Below are positions 1-6,727 of a stretch of 11,105 bases of DNA, piece after piece (positions within the stretch are counted from its first letter, which is position 1; each line of letters starts with the position of its first letter). The stretch is from Pseudoramibacter fermentans (GTDB lineage: Bacteria; Bacillota; Clostridia; Eubacteriales; Eubacteriaceae). The stretch spans positions 1 to 11,105 of the forward strand of contig VOGB01000015.1 of the NCBI GenBank assembly GCA_009493725.1. Reading direction: 5' to 3'. A program made the translations under genes and the position numbers. A model generated the notes under the pieces. That model was given only the letters and a program-made list of their open reading frames with translations, made no database searches and was not told the origin of the DNA.

Positions 1-1
1 T

Positions 2-112
2 CAAGATTTAACGACGACGTTACTCCAAATTAACCAGCGACCGCTTAAAATACTCGACTGGCAAACACCGTATCAGGTTATGCTGACAAATTTGTCCAAA
101 AATTCGGATTAA
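2..112 (+). CDS. IS30-family transposase, C-terminal end only
   Basis: This frame is open from the left edge to the TAA at 110-112 and gives 36 residues, starting QDLTTTLLQINQRPLKILDW and ending LTNLSKNSD. The 'N(Q)RPLKILDWQTP' segment is the conserved C-terminal tail of IS30-family DDE transposases, after the last catalytic glutamate. The ending fits ISLpl1-type elements of lactobacilli, from memory of the family. The catalytic core lies outside the window, so activity cannot be judged. The stop codon sits inside the element's right inverted repeat, as is usual for these compact elements. The start of an equivalent transposase appears at the opposite window edge (11081-11105). Confidence 0.88.
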   Translation, partial: QDLTTTLLQINQRPLKILDWQTPYQVMLTNLSKNSD

Positions 113-127
113 ATTTGCAATCTACCA
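103..127 (+). repeat. right terminal inverted repeat of the left IS30 element
   Basis: This 25-bp end finishes in CAATCTACCA. Its reverse complement matches the start of the IS30 end at 10981-11005 (beginning TGGTAGATTG) with only two differences. It marks where IS30 sequence stops and the interrupted host gene resumes at 128. Confidence 0.85.
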
Positions 128-239
128 CTCAAATGCCATCCATGCCGTTGAAAAATATTCAACCCGTAAGAAGCTGTTTAGTATCTTTGATTTTGACCCA
201 ATAATTTGATAAACTACTGTCAAAAAAGTTGGTGATCAT

Positions 240-1039
240 ATGCAACATTTTAGTCATCATTACCAAAGCGATATTTCTCGGCAACAATTCGATTTGATCC
301 GTCAGGATCTGGAAGCTTCAAGAAAACGAACTCACCCAAAACACATTGATCCTTATGATATCTTCTGTGCCATGCTCTATGTCCTTAAAAATGGCTGTAC
401 TTGGCGTGATTTGCCGGCTGATTATCCAAAGTGGTCCACCGTTTACTACTATTGGATGAATTGGTCGAAAGCCCCCACCCCTGATAAACCAGCTTTATTA
501 ACTCAGGTTTTAAAAAAATTGTCGCTGATCGACGATTAAGGCAAGGGCGATCAGCCCGAACTTCGTTCGTCATTTTAGATGCCCAAAGTATCAAGAACAC
601 CGCTACCGCTGAAAATAAGGGTTACGATGGTGGCAAGAAGATCTCGGGAATTAAACGGCATTTAGCCGTCGACATCAATGGCTTCCCGCAAGCGATCCAT
701 ATTACCCGGGCTAACATCACTGATCGTGACGGGGCGATTGCCCTCGTCACCCTTAATTTAGAGCAGTTTAAATTGGTTCGAACCATGATGGTTGATAGTG
801 GTTATACCGGCCAAAATTTTGCCAATGAGATTAGCAGTTTAACCTCAGCCAAGGTAATCGTCGTTAAAAGAAATGAGTTACACCAATTTTCGGTTATCCC
901 CCAACGGTGGCTCATTGAACGTTCATTTAGTTGGTTGGGAAATTATCATCGTTTATGGCGTAACTGTGAGCGTAAGCTCAACACTAGTCTCATGATGGTT
1001 TCGTTAGCTTTTATCAGGTTACTTCTCAAAAGATACTAA
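240..1039 (+). CDS. IS5-family DDE transposase made by -1 frameshift
   Basis: The first frame runs 240-539 (99 residues) and carries the IS5 N-terminal domain, with 'YDIFCAMLYVLKNGCTWRDLP' and 'W...YYYWMNW' signatures. The second frame is the -1 frame, open from 512 to the TAA at 1037-1039. It carries the DDE core: first Asp in ILDAQSIKNT (578-580), second in MVDSGYTG, and the Glu in LIERSFSWLGNYHRLWR. Shifting at the A-AAA-AAA heptamer (512-518) joins them into about 266 residues, a normal length for the family. The second frame has no good ribosome site of its own near 512. Start ATG 240 is preceded by a weak GGTGAT site. All three catalytic residues are present, so the product is probably active. 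The unshifted 99-residue product may act as an inhibitor, an inference from related elements. Confidence 0.9.
512..555 (+). promoter_or_regulatory. programmed -1 frameshift signal (slippery heptamer plus hairpin)
   Basis: The heptamer A-AAA-AAA occupies 512-518 in the right zero-frame phase (TTA AAA AAA). Five bases downstream, GCTGATCG (524-531) pairs perfectly with CGATCAGC (548-555) around a 16-base loop. The zero-frame stop TAA (537-539) lies in the loop. Position, phase and stem spacing match known bacterial -1 stimulators. Confidence 0.85.
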
Positions 1040-1084
1040 ACAGTTTCTAAGGCTGACGTCATGGTTTGTTTCTGCGTCATTGAC

Positions 1085-1213
1085 AGTTGCTGCATTAAAC
1101 GACCCTCTTTCATGTGACTGTTCATCTAAGTACAGACACATGATATATTCAACATATGTATATGTCAACATATAACGCCGATCAATGACTCCATGAAAGG
1201 TCTTGCAGCAACT
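1085..1213. repeat. inverted repeat flanking the operator region
   Basis: AGTTGCTGCA at 1085-1094 is perfectly inverted at 1204-1213 (TGCAGCAACT). A second block, CTTTCATG (1106-1113), is inverted as CATGAAAG (1193-1200). The two arms therefore share sequence in the same order on both sides of the promoter/operator. The left arm covers the 5' end of the transporter fragment. The right arm is non-coding and reads only a short ATG-stop frame. Confidence 0.6.
1140..1168 (-). promoter_or_regulatory. promoter with overlapping palindromic operator for the broken cation-transporter gene
   Basis: On the minus strand TTGACA (1168-1163) and TATCAT (1145-1140) are separated by exactly 17 bases, a near-consensus sigma-A promoter. 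The spacer contains the inverted repeat ACATAT-GT-ATATGT (1152-1165), which runs into the -35 box. A repressor bound there would block polymerase. The AT-rich dyad resembles ArsR/SmtB or TetR-type operators, but no regulator gene is present in the window to support either. Confidence 0.6.
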
Positions 1214-1223
1214 TCTTAACAAA

Positions 1224-1415
1224 CTAGTGCTGGTGGGCGTGTTGTTGACTTGACTGGGGCCGATAAGCGGCAACTAACCCTGTCACAGCGTCCAAAGTCA
1301 TAATCAGACCCATTAACCACATCGCTGCCATATTGTGCATGGTACCAATTAGAATCAGCAGCACCACATTTAACGCCAGCATGAGCCAGCCCATTGTTTT
1401 CGACATTTGTTGCAT
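1224..1415 (-). CDS. small Met/His-rich two-helix membrane protein, 63 aa
   Basis: The start is ATG 1415, chosen because TGAGGAGG (1421-1428) lies five bases upstream; a TTG further up lacks such a site. The product has two hydrophobic segments (about residues 10-26 and 29-50), a short basic linker and the tail HAHQH at the C-terminus. Nine of 63 residues are Met (1, 4, 8, 12, 26, 29, 32, 35, 39), and His27 lies between the helices. Clustered Met and a His tail are typical of copper-handling peptides. The gene diverges from the multicopper oxidase with 126 bases between the two starts. I infer a role in copper or metal handling at the membrane. I do not recognise the family, and no function is established. 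Confidence 0.75.
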   Translation of the reverse strand: MQQMSKTMGWLMLALNVVLLILIGTMHNMAAMWLMGLIMTLDAVTGLVAAYRPQSSQQHAHQH

Positions 1416-1508
1416 GAAAATCCTCCTCAAGTGTATGGATAAGACCTATACCATTTTTCAATACTACTTTAGGTTAATTCTAAATTATGTTTATGGCAAC
1501 CCTAAAAA

Positions 1509-1533
1509 GTGTTAAAATTCTTGTCAGAGGGGG
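1509..1533 (+). promoter_or_regulatory. extended -10 promoter and ribosome site of the multicopper oxidase
   Basis: TAAAAT at 1513-1518 is preceded by TG one base away (1510-1511), an extended -10. The -35 region (TTTATG near 1490) is weak. GAGGGGG at 1527-1533, eight bases before ATG 1542, is a strong ribosome site and decides the start against an upstream in-frame GTG at 1509. A dyad TTTAG-N7-CTAAA at 1468-1484 lies upstream and could be an operator. Confidence 0.45.
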
Positions 1534-1541
1534 AAATCACG

Positions 1542-3071
1542 ATGAAAATCTATACGGACTATTTCTTTGATGAGCCAGCGTTTGATCTCCACGATGGCGG
1601 GTACGTGCCGCTTGAGGTCAGTGATGCGCCTGAGAAGCCCTTAAATGTGCCGCCGTTGTTGAAACCGGATAAAGAGACGGCGACCGACGTTTATTACACG
1701 GTGACAGCAGAGGCTGGGGAAACGCAACTGTTACCTGGGGCGAAGACCAAGACGTGGGGCTATAATACCAGTCTGTTAGGTCAGACGATTGTGTATCGCC
1801 GTGGTCAGCATACGCATGTGACACTGAAAAACACCCTGCCTGAGTTGACCACTTTTCATTGGCATGGGGCTAATGTCAGTGGCCCTTATGTTGATGGCGG
1901 ATGCCATGCGCCGGTTTATCCGGGTGAAAGTAAGCATATCGACTTCACATTGGACCAACCGGCGACGACTTTGTGGCTGCACGCGCATCCGTGCCCATCC
2001 ACAGCCGAGCAGGTTTGGCATGGTTTGGCTGCCATGGTGATTGTCAAAGACGACCATGAAGCCAGCCTGCCATTGCCAAGGAACTATGGCGTTGACGATA
2101 TTCCGGTCATTTTGCAAGACCGGCGTTTTCACGAGAACAACCAGTGGGACTACCGGGCTGATTATGATCCTGACGGTGTTGCTGGGCCAACCGCAATGAT
2201 TAACGGTACAATCAATCCCTATTTTGATGTCACCACGCAAAAGGTCCGGTTGCGTTTTCTGGATGGTGCTAATCGCCGTGAATGGCGGTTGCATTTTTCC
2301 GATGACCTGCCATTTACGCAAATTGGCGGAGATGGCTCATTGTTACCGGAACCGGTCAAATTCACCCATCTAATGCTGACTTGTGCTGAGCGTGCCGAAG
2401 TTGTGGTTGATTTTGGGCAGTACCATGAAGGCGATGTGGTCACCTTATATACGGATAATGTGCCATTGTTAAAGTTTCGCATTCATGCGTTCAAACCGAA
2501 TCAGACGACTTTACCAGATAAGTTGTTCGACGTGAAGGTGCCAGTGGTTGACCTAGCTTTGCCAGTTCGCCATGTTGTGATGCAGGGAATGGACGAAAGT
2601 GTTGCGATCGATGGTAAAAAGTTTGCCATGCAGCGGATTGATGCCACGCAGCCAATTGGCAAAGCCCAGTACTGGGATGTTACCAATAGCAATGATGCGC
2701 CTGGAATGGTTCATCCATTCCATGTGCATGGAACCCAATTCTTAGTCTTGTCGCGGAATGGGCATGCGCCGTATCCAAATGAACATGGTTTCAAAGACAC
2801 CGTTGGCGTGAATCCTGGGGAAACAGTTCGGCTGCTGGTTCGCTTTGATCTGCCAGGGATTTATATGTATCACTGTCATATCATTGAGCACGAAGATGGC
2901 GGCATGATGGCACAGATTGAAACTTTCGATCCAGCCAAGCCAAAGCAAGAATATAAATTGATGGATATGGATACGTTAATGATGGCCTTGGCTAAAGAAC
3001 GTGGCGTCAAACCATCTGAGATTTGGATGGGCGGTATGCAGTCTTATGAAAAAATGGGAATGAAAATGTAA
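1542..3071 (+). CDS. multicopper oxidase (laccase/CotA-type)
   Basis: A 509-residue, three-cupredoxin oxidase that couples four one-electron substrate oxidations to reduction of O2 to water. All four copper motifs are present: HWHG (106-109), HAH (147-149), HPFHVHG (391-397) and HCHIIEHEDGGM (444-455). Type 1 ligands are therefore His391, Cys445, His450 and the axial Met455. The trinuclear ligands are His106/108, 147/149, 394/396 and 444/446. No signal peptide is visible, so it is probably cytosolic like CotA and the lactobacillus laccases. The C-terminus is Met-rich (last 35 residues: MDMDTLMM, then WMGGMQ, EKMGMKM), a trait of copper-linked oxidases. Related lactobacillus enzymes oxidise phenolics and biogenic amines (known for the family); Cu(I) oxidation is equally plausible here. 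It shares a transcript with the exporter 39 bases downstream. Confidence 0.93.
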   Translation: MKIYTDYFFDEPAFDLHDGGYVPLEVSDAPEKPLNVPPLLKPDKETATDVYYTVTAEAGETQLLPGAKTKTWGYNTSLLGQTIVYRRGQHTHVTLKNTLPELTTFHWHGANVSGPYVDGGCHAPVYPGESKHIDFTLDQPATTLWLHAHPCPSTAEQVWHGLAAMVIVKDDHEASLPLPRNYGVDDIPVILQDRRFHENNQWDYRADYDPDGVAGPTAMINGTINPYFDVTTQKVRLRFLDGANRREWRLHFSDDLPFTQIGGDGSLLPEPVKFTHLMLTCAERAEVVVDFGQYHEGDVVTLYTDNVPLLKFRIHAFKPNQTTLPDKLFDVKVPVVDLALPVRHVVMQGMDESVAIDGKKFAMQRIDATQPIGKAQYWDVTNSNDAPGMVHPFHVHGTQFLVLSRNGHAPYPNEHGFKDTVGVNPGETVRLLVRFDLPGIYMYHCHIIEHEDGGMMAQIETFDPAKPKQEYKLMDMDTLMMALAKERGVKPSEIWMGGMQSYEKMGMKM

Positions 3072-3110
3072 ACGTCCCACAATACTAATATAGAAAAAGA
3101 TGATTTTAAT

Positions 3111-4484
3111 ATGCACTCTCCAACGATCAAACATCGCGGGGCTTTTGTCGCCACGTTACTGACAGGTACCTTTTCGATGTCAATTTCGCAGTCTTCTTTA
3201 AGCACCGCTTATCCTGCTTTTATGAAAGCTTTTGGTTTAGGAGCGGATACAGTTGCTTGGCTGACAACCGGCTTTATGTTGGTGATGACCTTGATGATTC
3301 CGGTTAGTCCATGGCTGTTGCATAATGTTCCTTTCCAACGGCTTTTCCAAGCGATTGAACTCATTTTTGCCATTGGGACAGGCTTATGTATCTGGGCACC
3401 GAGTTTTACCGTGCTCATGATTGGCCGGTTGCTTGAAGCGATTGCGATCGGGATTATTTTCCCGAGTTTCCAGACCGTGTTGCTGACGATTACGCCGCAT
3501 AGTGAGCGTGGTCGGGTGATGGGCACGGCGGGATTGGTCATGGGCTCAGCCTTGGCAGTCGGTCCGATTATTTCCGGTGTTTTACTGACATGGTTCCCTT
3601 GGCAGGCTTTATTCTTGTTCTTCTTGGTCGTTTCGCTGCTTGTGCTGGCCGTTTCAACGGTGACCATTGCGTCTGTCATGCCATTGCAACCGACGCAACT
3701 GGACTGGGTCTCCTTCCTTTTATCCGCAAGTTTTCCAATTCTACTTTATGCCTTGGGTGCTTTGTCGAAAAAAGGCTTAACTGTTGGCGTGGTTGGTTTG
3801 TTGATTTTAGGCGTTCTGGCAGCTGGTATTTTCGTTGTTCGGCAATTGAATCGCCAACCACCAATGTTGCAAATGCGAGTTTTTGCCACTGGTATGTTTA
3901 CTAAAGCGGTGTTTCTGACCGGAATTTCATACGTCGGTTTGATTGTCACCACTATCCTGATGCCGCTTTACTTTCAAACGCTACTTGGTTTGTCACCGTT
4001 GATTTCTGGCTTGTCCTTAGTGCCAGCTGCGGTGTTGCTGAGTATTTTGAATCCAATTAGCGGGCGCCTACTGGATCGCTTTGGACCGCGTGTCGTGGCC
4101 ATGATTGGCATGTTGTTGATTACTGGCGGCTTTGGTCTGTTAGCAGTCTTTGCCCATCATTTACCGCTGATTGGGGCAATTATGTTGGCGATGGCGACTG
4201 AAGCCGGCAATGCCTTTGTGATGATGCCTTCAGTGACGGCTGGCGCGAATGCTTTGCCGAATGAGCTCGTGGCAGACGGCACTGCGGTTACGACGACGGC
4301 TCGTCAGTTATTTGGTTCTGCCGGTGTCATGTTCGCCACAGTGTTGTTGGATGGCATGCAAACCACGCTGCGAAGTCATGCTGGCGGTTTTGCTGTTACC
4401 TTCGCTGTGTTTGCTGGCGTGGGCCTGATTGGCTTGCTGTTGGCGTTGACGTTACCAAAGGAAGTCGCGAAGAAAGCGGTATAG
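3111..4484 (+). CDS. MFS exporter, DHA2 (EmrB/QacA) type
   Basis: A 457-residue integral membrane protein with an almost continuous series of hydrophobic helices (about 14 expected for DHA2). The N-terminal half carries the antiporter motif C, seen as GLVMGSALAVGPIISG, and the intracellular-loop signature RLLEAIAIG...IIFPSFQ. It probably exports a drug, dye or organic product in exchange for protons. The start ATG 3111 has a weak AAAAGATGA-type ribosome site and lies 39 bases after the oxidase stop, with no terminator between, so translation is likely coupled to the oxidase transcript. It may export the oxidase's substrate or product, an inference from position only. Substrate cannot be read from the sequence. 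Confidence 0.9.
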   Translation: MHSPTIKHRGAFVATLLTGTFSMSISQSSLSTAYPAFMKAFGLGADTVAWLTTGFMLVMTLMIPVSPWLLHNVPFQRLFQAIELIFAIGTGLCIWAPSFTVLMIGRLLEAIAIGIIFPSFQTVLLTITPHSERGRVMGTAGLVMGSALAVGPIISGVLLTWFPWQALFLFFLVVSLLVLAVSTVTIASVMPLQPTQLDWVSFLLSASFPILLYALGALSKKGLTVGVVGLLILGVLAAGIFVVRQLNRQPPMLQMRVFATGMFTKAVFLTGISYVGLIVTTILMPLYFQTLLGLSPLISGLSLVPAAVLLSILNPISGRLLDRFGPRVVAMIGMLLITGGFGLLAVFAHHLPLIGAIMLAMATEAGNAFVMMPSVTAGANALPNELVADGTAVTTTARQLFGSAGVMFATVLLDGMQTTLRSHAGGFAVTFAVFAGVGLIGLLLALTLPKEVAKKAV

Positions 4485-4559
4485 CTGCGAATTCGTGCTT
4501 AGTTGCAAATGATCAGGAGAGAAGCATCGCGACTAGGAAAGGAGGGCAACACGGTTGCT

Positions 4560-4925
4560 TTAGTCAACAAAGACCAGTTCGATAGTTTCATCTTCCGGTT
4601 TGATGTTGACAGATAAATGACGATTAAGGTCGGCCACCAGTTTGCGTGCGAAGGCCATCTTCTCGTCGAATTCGGTCATGTGCGAAGTAAACGGGACGCT
4701 TTGGTAATTAAAGTTTTCGCCGATATAGCCCGGATCAGTCACGTAGCGCAAGTTGTTTTCGTCGTGGCGACTGCCCGGTTTCAGGACGGTATCCAAATAC
4801 TGATAGAGAATCGTTGGATCGTAGTTCAGCGGCTTATCAAGGGTCGTGGAAAGCTTGTAGCCGGTTGCTTGACCAGCGAATTGTTCGTTGATTTGGACTT
4901 GGGTAAGGCTTTGATACAATTTCAA
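4560..4925 (-). CDS. conserved-looking hypothetical protein, 121 aa
   Basis: The start is TTG 4925, because GAGGAG lies eight bases upstream. The frame is open further up, but that extension runs through the palindromic mini-element and is not credible as coding. The product (MKLYQSLTQVQINEQFAG... to ...ETIELVFVD) is soluble and hydrophilic, with no signal peptide or membrane segment and no motif I recognise. It is convergent with the MFS gene, 75 bases apart, with only a weak GCAAC-ACG-GTTGC hairpin between them. An extended -10 (4954-4959) lies just upstream. Function unknown. Confidence 0.75.
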   Translation of the reverse strand: MKLYQSLTQVQINEQFAGQATGYKLSTTLDKPLNYDPTILYQYLDTVLKPGSRHDENNLRYVTDPGYIGENFNYQSVPFTSHMTEFDEKMAFARKLVADLNRHLSVNIKPEDETIELVFVD

Positions 4926-4953
4926 AACGATCACTCCTCTTCTTTTCACTTTT

Positions 4954-4982
4954 AGTATAGCAGTTATGGTAGATTGTAAAAT
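4954..4982 (-). promoter_or_regulatory. hybrid promoter of the 121-aa gene, partly inside the IS30 mini-element
   Basis: On the minus strand TGC-TATACT (4962-4954) is an extended -10. Upstream sequence lies within the IS30-end palindrome, which offers TTTACA at 4980-4975 with a short 15-base spacer. The insertion has therefore replaced the native -35 region. Confidence 0.5.
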
Positions 4983-5021
4983 TAATCCGAACAGCGTTCG
5001 GATTAATTTTACAATCCACCA
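4967..5021. mobile_element. 55-bp palindromic mini-element made of two IS30 ends
   Basis: The segment starts TGGTAGATTG and ends CAATCCACCA, with GAAC-AGC-GTTC at the centre. The arms pair with one mismatch (4971/5017), and flanking TTA/TAA extends the stem to 4964-5024. Read on the minus strand, it matches the left IS30 end at 10981-11015 through the GCT loop, then joins directly to the right-end sequence. The whole transposase gene is missing. A TA flank on each side could be a 2-bp target duplication. Confidence 0.7.
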
Positions 5022-5098
5022 TAATAGTCTTGCATATTTAGATGTCCTTTCGGGGATAATCTGTGGGTATCGGGTGTGGCCGATGCCTTTTTTATTTT
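5022..5098 (+). terminator. structured non-coding remnant ending in a Rho-independent terminator
   Basis: The terminator stem is GGTATCGG (5066-5073) with CCGATGCC (5080-5087), one G-U pair, followed by TTTTTTATTTT. A smaller bulged hairpin (AGATGTCC with GGGGATAATCT, about 5040-5062) precedes it. No plus-strand gene feeds this terminator now, so it looks like the tail or leader of a lost gene. Confidence 0.6.
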
Positions 5099-5110
5099 CC
5101 ATTATATCAA

Positions 5111-5154
5111 AAGGCGGTCTAGTGAGAATCCGAAGATTCTCACTAGACCGTCTT
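5111..5154 (-). terminator. strong Rho-independent terminator of the flavoprotein operon
   Basis: A 20-bp stem (5111-5130 with 5135-5154, one G-U) encloses TTCG on the minus strand, giving the very stable C(UUCG)G tetraloop, and is followed by TTTTGATAT. It lies about 80 bases past the stop of the minus-strand gene ending at 5236. Confidence 0.8.
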
Positions 5155-5235
5155 ATTTGTGGAGACTTATGTCACAGCCTCTTTTTGATTTATTCGTGAT
5201 CCTAAACAGCAAGTTATAAGTGGTCGTTACAATTT

Positions 5236-6612
5236 CTATTTTGTAAACTCAAGTTCACCAAGAGCACGTTGGGCTGCTAAGTTCAATAGGCTCCACTGTC
5301 GGTCAAAGCCTGGCTGGAAGAAAAAGTCAGCTTCGGCTAAATCTTCCAGTTTTAATCCTTGTTGGATGGCTAATGAAATAACATTACCTTGGGCAGTGAT
5401 ATCATAAGTTGACAATACAGCACCACCTAATAGTTGATGAGTGTTTGGATTGTAATCCAGCTCTACGTAGACCTCTGTATTTCCCTTCTCCATAGGGACA
5501 TAAGCTGGACGTAAAGTGTCTTTGTAAAAAGATGTGTTAATCTTAATATCGGCCTTTTGGGCTGTGGTCATATTCAGACCTGATGTGGCAAAGTGATAGT
5601 CGAAAACACTTAATGCTGATGAGCCGACCACTCCTGAAAATGGCATAGACGGTGTGTTCTCAAAGATGTGTTCCACTACATAACGGGCTTCACGTCGGGC
5701 AACCGTGGCTAAAGCTATCGGCATGTTCCTCTGAGCAGGAATTGAATAGGCCAACACCGCATCACCTATGGCATAGACATCAGGCAGATTAGTTCTCAAA
5801 TATTTGTCAGTTTTAATCCACCCGCGCTTATCTAGTTCAACCGTTCCCTTTAACCAATCAGTATTAGGTTTAACTCCAACAGCTTGAATGATCAAGTCAC
5901 TAGGATATTCTGCATCGTTGGTCTTAACAGCAGAAACCGATTCAGTCCCTTCATAGCATTCAATCTTAGCGCCAGTGACAACTTGAACGCCTTTGCTAGT
6001 CAATTCTTTTGATAAAATATCTGTTAATTCGGTATCTAGGTAGTTGCCCAGAGGCCGATTAATCATGTCGATTAATGTAACATTCTTTCCAGCTTTGATG
6101 CTGGCTTCAGCAGCTTCAACACCAATGTAACCAGCACCAATAACAGTAATATTTTTAACATCTGGGTCAGATAATTTTGCTTTGATCTTTTCTGCCCAAT
6201 CCTTGCCGCGCATTGAATAAACGTTTTTTAGCTCATGACCAGGAACGGGTAAATCGTTTGGAGTTACGCCTGAGCTTAAGATTAATTTATCGTAATCATA
6301 GCTCTGTATCTTACCGGATCTTAAATCTTTCACGGTAACTTGCTTATTTTCTGGATTTATTTTGGTCACTTCATGATTGGCATATACTTCTGTCCCAAAT
6401 TTTTCGAGATCTGCAGGTTTAAAATTACGGACATCATTAATACTCGTTACACTGTTTTCTAAATATAATTCCATACCACAGGACATAAAAGAAATAAAAT
6501 CTCCCGCTTCGAATAGTTTAATATCTAGGTTTGAGTATTTGTGAGTAAGTTCCAAAACCGACTGATGGCCGCCGTGCGAGGCACCAACAACAATAACTTT
6601 TGTCTTCGACAT
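5236..6612 (-). CDS. nox: NADH oxidase / CoA-disulfide-reductase-type flavoprotein
   Basis: A 458-residue FAD enzyme of the pyridine-nucleotide-disulfide oxidoreductase superfamily, Nox/CDR branch. An N-terminal FAD dinucleotide fold shows VVGASHGG (8-15). The single redox cysteine is Cys45 in SFMSCGME, the residue that cycles through sulfenic acid in water-forming NADH oxidases. The NAD(P) fold is VIGAGYIGVEAAEA (157-170) and the second FAD site is YAIGDAV (280-286). The C-terminal dimerisation domain ends in WSLLNLAAQRALGE. Water-forming NADH oxidase is most likely; CoA disulfide reductase cannot be excluded from sequence alone. Start ATG 6612 is preceded by TAGGAGG about eleven bases away. 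It lies 115 bases downstream of the other flavoprotein gene with no terminator between, so they may be cotranscribed. The role would be NAD+ regeneration and oxygen/oxidant defence. Confidence 0.88.
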   Translation of the reverse strand: MSKTKVIVVGASHGGHQSVLELTHKYSNLDIKLFEAGDFISFMSCGMELYLENSVTSINDVRNFKPADLEKFGTEVYANHEVTKINPENKQVTVKDLRSGKIQSYDYDKLILSSGVTPNDLPVPGHELKNVYSMRGKDWAEKIKAKLSDPDVKNITVIGAGYIGVEAAEASIKAGKNVTLIDMINRPLGNYLDTELTDILSKELTSKGVQVVTGAKIECYEGTESVSAVKTNDAEYPSDLIIQAVGVKPNTDWLKGTVELDKRGWIKTDKYLRTNLPDVYAIGDAVLAYSIPAQRNMPIALATVARREARYVVEHIFENTPSMPFSGVVGSSALSVFDYHFATSGLNMTTAQKADIKINTSFYKDTLRPAYVPMEKGNTEVYVELDYNPNTHQLLGGAVLSTYDITAQGNVISLAIQQGLKLEDLAEADFFFQPGFDRQWSLLNLAAQRALGELEFTK

Positions 6613-6727
6613 AAAAAATATAGCCTCCTAATAGATGGGTGACAAATAATAAATCGTTAATGATGGCCATTTTGTTCTAAAGTACATTCGTGATGACGCA
6701 ATGATTCACCGATATCTCATCCAGATA

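Larger units (their letters stand above)
170..1047 (+). mobile_element. complete IS5-family insertion sequence (copy 1), 878 bp
   Basis: The ends are imperfect inverted repeats: GAAGCTGTTTAGTATCTTTG at the left (from 170) and the complement of GAAACTGTTTAGTATCTTTT at the right (ending 1047). A 3-bp TAA duplication flanks it at 167-169 and 1048-1050. The TNA-type target, length below 1 kb and two-frame transposase fit the IS427/IS1031-like groups of IS5. Both ends and both frames look intact, so it may be mobile. It interrupts the cation-transporter-like gene at a leucine codon. Confidence 0.88.
128..1095 (-). pseudogene. cation-efflux (CDF-like) transporter gene, N-terminal fragment split by IS5 and cut by IS30
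   Basis: The minus strand begins with ATG at 1095, preceded by an AGAGGG ribosome site (1103-1108) seven bases away. It reads MQQLSMTQKQTMTSA up to the IS5 insertion. If the IS5 copy and one TAA duplication are removed, the frame continues without interruption as LRVEYFSTAWMAFE to base 128, where IS30 sequence starts. About 30 residues survive. The 'ALR(V/L)EYF...W...E' stretch resembles the first membrane segment of a CDF-type cation transporter subgroup, a family call made from memory on a short stretch. The fragment lacks all metal-binding segments and must be non-functional. A consensus promoter with an operator-like palindrome remains upstream (1140-1168). Another small membrane protein is possible. 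Confidence 0.6.

Noticed and set aside
1509..1541. Earlier GTG start for the multicopper oxidase
   Set aside because: It overlaps the predicted -10 box and has no ribosome site, while GAGGGGG fits ATG 1542.
4536..4560. Strong AGGAAAGGAGGG ribosome-like site after the MFS gene, suggesting a third operon gene
   Set aside because: Only a two-codon frame follows (TTG CTT TAG), so any gene is lost or the match is chance.
4926..5102. N-terminal extension of the 121-aa protein to 180 residues
   Set aside because: The extension translates the IS30-end palindrome and the promoter region; a good ribosome site supports TTG 4925.
5163..5190. GAGACTTATGTCACAGCCTC as an IS end or plus-strand terminator
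   Set aside because: The stem is only a few pairs and no partner repeat is present in the window.
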